In this document: piece after piece, positions 61,412 through 64,000 of the stretch
Layout: the number at the start of each line of letters is the position of its first letter
Position numbering within the stretch: position 1 is the stretch's first letter
Assembly (NCBI RefSeq): GCF_009696485.1
Contig: NZ_VULY01000018.1
Coordinates: 1,418,001 to 1,482,000 of the forward strand
Direction: 5' to 3'
Source: Suipraeoptans intestinalis
Lineage (GTDB): Bacteria > Bacillota > Clostridia > Lachnospirales > Lachnospiraceae
DNA: 64,000 bases
The notes under the pieces: model-generated
The model's input: the letters and a program-made list of their open reading frames with translations, nothing else
Databases searched by the model: none
What the model was told of the DNA's origin: nothing
Program-made: the position numbers and the translations under genes

Positions 61412-62062
61412 ATGGAAGAAAAAATGGAATTGTTAAAAAGGCTGTCGGACGGAGTGCTGGAAATGGAAGAAGAGGAAGTGGAGGAAGCCGCCAGACAGTA
61501 TGTAGAAAAGGGATATCCGGCCCTGGAGGGGATCATGGGAGGGCTGGTAGATGGGATGAACCGCGCCAGCAAGTTGTATGAGGAGGAAGAGTATTTTGTG
61601 ACGGACATTTTGCTGTGTTCGGATGCTATGTATGTGGGACTGGATGTACTCAGACCTTATTTGCCGGAAGAGGACGGAGAGACGAAAAAGACCGGCGTGA
61701 TCGGGGTAGTGGAAGGGGACACCCATGATATCGGAAAAAATCTGGTGAAAATCATGCTGGAAACGGCAGGATTTCGCATGATAGACCTGGGAAGAGATGT
61801 TCCCCTCAAAGCCTTTGTAGAAACAGCAAAGAAAGAAAATGCCGACTTTATCTGCCTGTCCACTTTGATGACAACCACCATGGGCGGGATGGAGGAGGTG
61901 ATCCATATCCTGGAAGAAGAGGGTCTGCGAAACCGAGTCAAGGTCATGATAGGAGGCGGCCCCATTTCGCAGAAGTATGCAGAGAAAATCGGAGCAGACG
62001 GGTATTCCGCAAATGCGGTAGAGGCAGTCAAACTGGCAAAACGCCTGCTGGAAACGGCGTAG
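61412..62062 (+). CDS. Methyltransferase corrinoid protein
   Basis: 216 residues: helical cap domain (about 1-90, GIMGGLVDGMNRASKLYEEE, YFVTDILLCSDAM) and a B12-binding Rossmann domain with GDTHDIGKNLV, the D-x-H-x-x-G motif whose histidine replaces a lower cobalt ligand. Then STLMTTTMGGMEEVI and VMIGGGPISQKYAEKIGADG. It carries the methyl group between a substrate methyltransferase and the UroD-type enzymes around it. Confidence 0.92.
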   Translation: MEEKMELLKRLSDGVLEMEEEEVEEAARQYVEKGYPALEGIMGGLVDGMNRASKLYEEEEYFVTDILLCSDAMYVGLDVLRPYLPEEDGETKKTGVIGVVEGDTHDIGKNLVKIMLETAGFRMIDLGRDVPLKAFVETAKKENADFICLSTLMTTTMGGMEEVIHILEEEGLRNRVKVMIGGGPISQKYAEKIGADGYSANAVEAVKLAKRLLETA

Positions 62063-62077
62063 GGCAGGTGACGGCAG

Positions 62078-63151
62078 ATGACGAGAAAAGAACGATTAGA
62101 AAGAATCCTCAGACAAAAAGGCGTAGACAGAAACGCCTGTATCTGCCCCGGGGGTATGATGAATATGATTACCAGGGAGCTGATGGAAAAGGCGCAGGTC
62201 TATTTACCACAAGCCCATACCAACGCCGGACAGATGGCGGATCTTGCAAGGGCGGTCTGTGAAAATAACTGCTTTGAAAATTATGGCGTTCCATTTTGCA
62301 TGACCATAGAAGCGGAAGAAATGGGAGCAAAGGTAGATCTGGGATCGGATGTCTACGAGCCGCATGTGATCGAGTATGCCATCTCATCTGTCACGCAGTG
62401 GCAGACGCTGCCACAGGTATCTCTGGAAACAGGAAGAAGCAAGGTGGTGCTGGACGCCATCCGTATTTTGAAGCGGGATAGGCGGGGGATTCCGGTGATA
62501 GGGAATCTTACAGGTCCGGTCAGCACGGCAAGCTCCGTGCTGGATCCAGTGGTCTTTTACAGGGAGATCCGTAAAAAGCCGAAGGAAGCGCATGCGTATA
62601 TGGACTATATCACAACGCAGTTGATCCGGTTTGGGAAAGCGCAGATCGCTGCCGGAGCAGATGTTCTTGCCATCTCCGATCCCAGCGGGACAGGGGAGAT
62701 CCTGGGACCGGGCTATTTTGAAGAATATGTCGTTCGGTACATGAACCGTCTGCTGGATGGGATCAGAGATGGAAAAACGGGAACGATCGTGCATATCTGC
62801 GGTCAGATGCGGTCTGTATTTTCACAGGTAGATCAGATCCAAAGCGATGCCCTAAGCTTCGATTCTATGGTTCCCATGCAGCAGGCAAAAAAACATTTGA
62901 AAGATCGGGTGTTGATGGGAAATGTAAGTACCTATGCATTGGAATTCGGAACGCCGGACAGAGTAAGGACCCTGACCAGAAGCTGCATAGAAAACGGATC
63001 CAGTCTTTTGTCGCCGGCCTGCGGGATCGGTATGAAGGCGCCGCTTGAAAACATACAGGCAATTCTGGAGGAAGTCAATCGTTACTACGGAAGCAAGAAA
63101 GAAACGGAAGAATCAGAAGATTTGCTTGGAGGAAATGATGGCACAGATTAA
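62078..63151 (+). CDS. UroD/MtaA-type methylcobamide methyltransferase
   Basis: About 357 residues. N-terminal ACICPGGMMNMITRELMEKA; then FCMTIEAEEMGAKVDLGSDV, IGNLTGPVSTASSVLDPVVF, AISDPSGTGEILGPGYFEEY; zinc motif IVHICGQMRS and late cysteine in LSPACGIGMKAPLENI. The full H-x-C...C set is present, unlike the 60471 protein. It would take the methyl from the corrinoid protein to a thiol or other acceptor. GCAGGTGA lies 8 bases before ATG 62078, 15 bases after the corrinoid gene. Confidence 0.88.
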   Translation: MTRKERLERILRQKGVDRNACICPGGMMNMITRELMEKAQVYLPQAHTNAGQMADLARAVCENNCFENYGVPFCMTIEAEEMGAKVDLGSDVYEPHVIEYAISSVTQWQTLPQVSLETGRSKVVLDAIRILKRDRRGIPVIGNLTGPVSTASSVLDPVVFYREIRKKPKEAHAYMDYITTQLIRFGKAQIAAGADVLAISDPSGTGEILGPGYFEEYVVRYMNRLLDGIRDGKTGTIVHICGQMRSVFSQVDQIQSDALSFDSMVPMQQAKKHLKDRVLMGNVSTYALEFGTPDRVRTLTRSCIENGSSLLSPACGIGMKAPLENIQAILEEVNRYYGSKKETEESEDLLGGNDGTD

Positions 63152-64000
63152 TATTCTTTCAACAGGAAAAAGGATCCATTGTGCAGAAGGGGAAAATCTG
63201 CTGGAAGTTTTGCTGCGGGAAGGCGTATTTCTGGAAAATCCCTGCGGTGGAAAAGGGATCTGCGGGAAATGCAAGGTGCAGATAAAAGGGGAAGGAGCCG
63301 GAGAATTATCCGCGACCGAAGGCCGGGCGCTGGGGGAGGAGGAAAAGCAGCAGGGGATCCGTCTTGCCTGTCTGACGGAAGTGGCGGGGGATCTGGAAGT
63401 TGTGCTGCTGCAAAGGGAAAGAAAGCACAAGGTATTGACCAAGGGATACCTTCCTGTGTTCAAACGGGAGCAGGGACAAAAAGGGTACGGGGTCGTTACG
63501 GATATTGGGACGACGACAGTAGTGTTGTCCCTGGTTCACCTTGCCACGGGAGAGGAGCTGGCCTCCGCTTCCATGATCAATGCGCAAAAACGGTACGGAC
63601 TGGATGTTCTTACCAGGATCACCTACGAGTATGAGCACGGAGAAGAAGGGATTCAGAGGCTGCAGCAGACCATTGTAAATTCACTCAACGGGATGATCGG
63701 AGAAGTCTGCGAGGAAAGTGGCGTGGAGCGGGAAGAGATCGTGGAAATGACGGTGGCGGCGAACTGCACCATGCTTCATATGCTGATGGGAGTAGATGCC
63801 AGAAGTATTGGAAGAGCTCCCTATCATCCGGTTTTTTGTAGTGCGCAGAAACGTTTTGCAAAAGAAGTGGGGCTTAGGATGGGAAAAGATACGGTATTAT
63901 ATCTTCTGCCCTCCGTTTCGGCTTATGTAGGGGCGGACATTGTGGCGGGCGCATATGTTTGCGGACTGCAAAAAGAAACCAGAAAAGTGCTTTTTATAGA
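63138..64000 (+). CDS. [2Fe-2S] ASKHA corrinoid activator (RamA/RACo-like), cut by window end
   Basis: The frame from ATG 63138 (TTGGAGG upstream) is open to the end of the window. Residues 1-95 are a plant-type ferredoxin domain with CGGKGICGKCKVQ and a fourth cysteine in LACLTE. From about 115 begins the ASKHA ATPase part: GVVTDIGTTTVVLSLVHLAT, then AANCTMLHMLMG and PSVSAYVGADIVAGAYVCG. Such proteins reduce oxidised Co(II) corrinoid back to Co(I) using ATP. It overlaps the preceding gene by 14 bases. Confidence 0.9.
   Translation, partial: MAQINILSTGKRIHCAEGENLLEVLLREGVFLENPCGGKGICGKCKVQIKGEGAGELSATEGRALGEEEKQQGIRLACLTEVAGDLEVVLLQRERKHKVLTKGYLPVFKREQGQKGYGVVTDIGTTTVVLSLVHLATGEELASASMINAQKRYGLDVLTRITYEYEHGEEGIQRLQQTIVNSLNGMIGEVCEESGVEREEIVEMTVAANCTMLHMLMGVDARSIGRAPYHPVFCSAQKRFAKEVGLRMGKDTVLYLLPSVSAYVGADIVAGAYVCGLQKETRKVLFI

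Noticed and set aside
1-64000. CRISPR arrays, rRNA and tRNA genes
   Set aside because: No regularly spaced repeats with unique spacers, no rRNA blocks and no cloverleaf with a CCA-like end were found on reading; a tRNA search program would settle the last point.

Overview
The window reads as chromosomal DNA of a strict anaerobe of the Firmicutes, most likely a Lachnospiraceae gut bacterium of the Blautia/Ruminococcus type. This is inference from gene content: AGGAGG-type ribosome binding sites, Bce-type detoxification module, double-cubane-cluster reductase, corrinoid methyltransferases, ribose-type sugar uptake and Tn916-like integrase. No rRNA, tRNA or CRISPR array was seen. Base composition shifts sharply: about 1-12.7, 18-24.6, 33-38.3 and 52.4-58.9 kb are AT-rich, while 24.6-33, 38.4-52.2 and 59-64 kb are richer in GC and look like stable chromosome.

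Region 1-12.7 kb is accessory DNA full of deletion scars: a histidine kinase tail, a DUF2971 protein, a stand-alone tRNA-binding protein, a MerR regulator with a self-regulated-looking promoter, a zinc-ribbon protein run into a serine-recombinase tail, a cluster of unknown proteins (4988-8082), a truncated LXG-type chaperone-like protein joined to another truncated gene, a macro domain joined in frame to an HTH domain, and an AbiE system whose toxin has lost its catalytic part. Region 13-17.8 kb is calmer: EF-hand-like protein, DEDDh exonuclease, second MerR regulator, YgjP-type metalloprotein, GNAT and a DUF815 ATPase.

Region 18-24.6 kb is a second mobile patch: a gene with an in-frame stop, a small membrane protein, a higBA module with paired operators, the C-terminal half of a type III restriction subunit, and a Tn916-type integrase next to an intact low-molecular-weight phosphatase gene. 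A 5' fragment resembling that phosphatase lies on the other side of the patch. The phosphatase heads a BceRS-BceAB operon (24.7-29.7 kb). A four-domain sulfur-transfer flavoprotein and its cysteine-rich ArsR repressor follow on the minus strand.

Region 33-38.2 kb joins a UroD-type methyltransferase to a family-1 sugar importer and an acyltransferase-domain protein. Region 38.4-49.4 kb is a sugar system: a sensing operon with two binding proteins, a histidine kinase and a response regulator, followed by a ribose-type ABC importer, class II aldolase, D-lyxose isomerase-like protein and PfkB kinase, closed by a terminator. Region 49.5-52.2 kb is a small metal-transport operon (26-aa membrane peptide, DUF6110, P-type ATPase).

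Region 52.3-57.7 kb is a polymorphic-toxin island flanked by a perfect 150-bp direct repeat of a ferredoxin gene 3' end. It carries two Rhs toxin tips sharing a glycine-rich linker and their likely immunity genes. The ferredoxin gene itself is split by one base at an A7 run. Region 59-64 kb is a corrinoid methyl-transfer cluster: double-cubane reductase, two UroD-type methyltransferases, corrinoid protein and a [2Fe-2S] corrinoid activator running off the window end.
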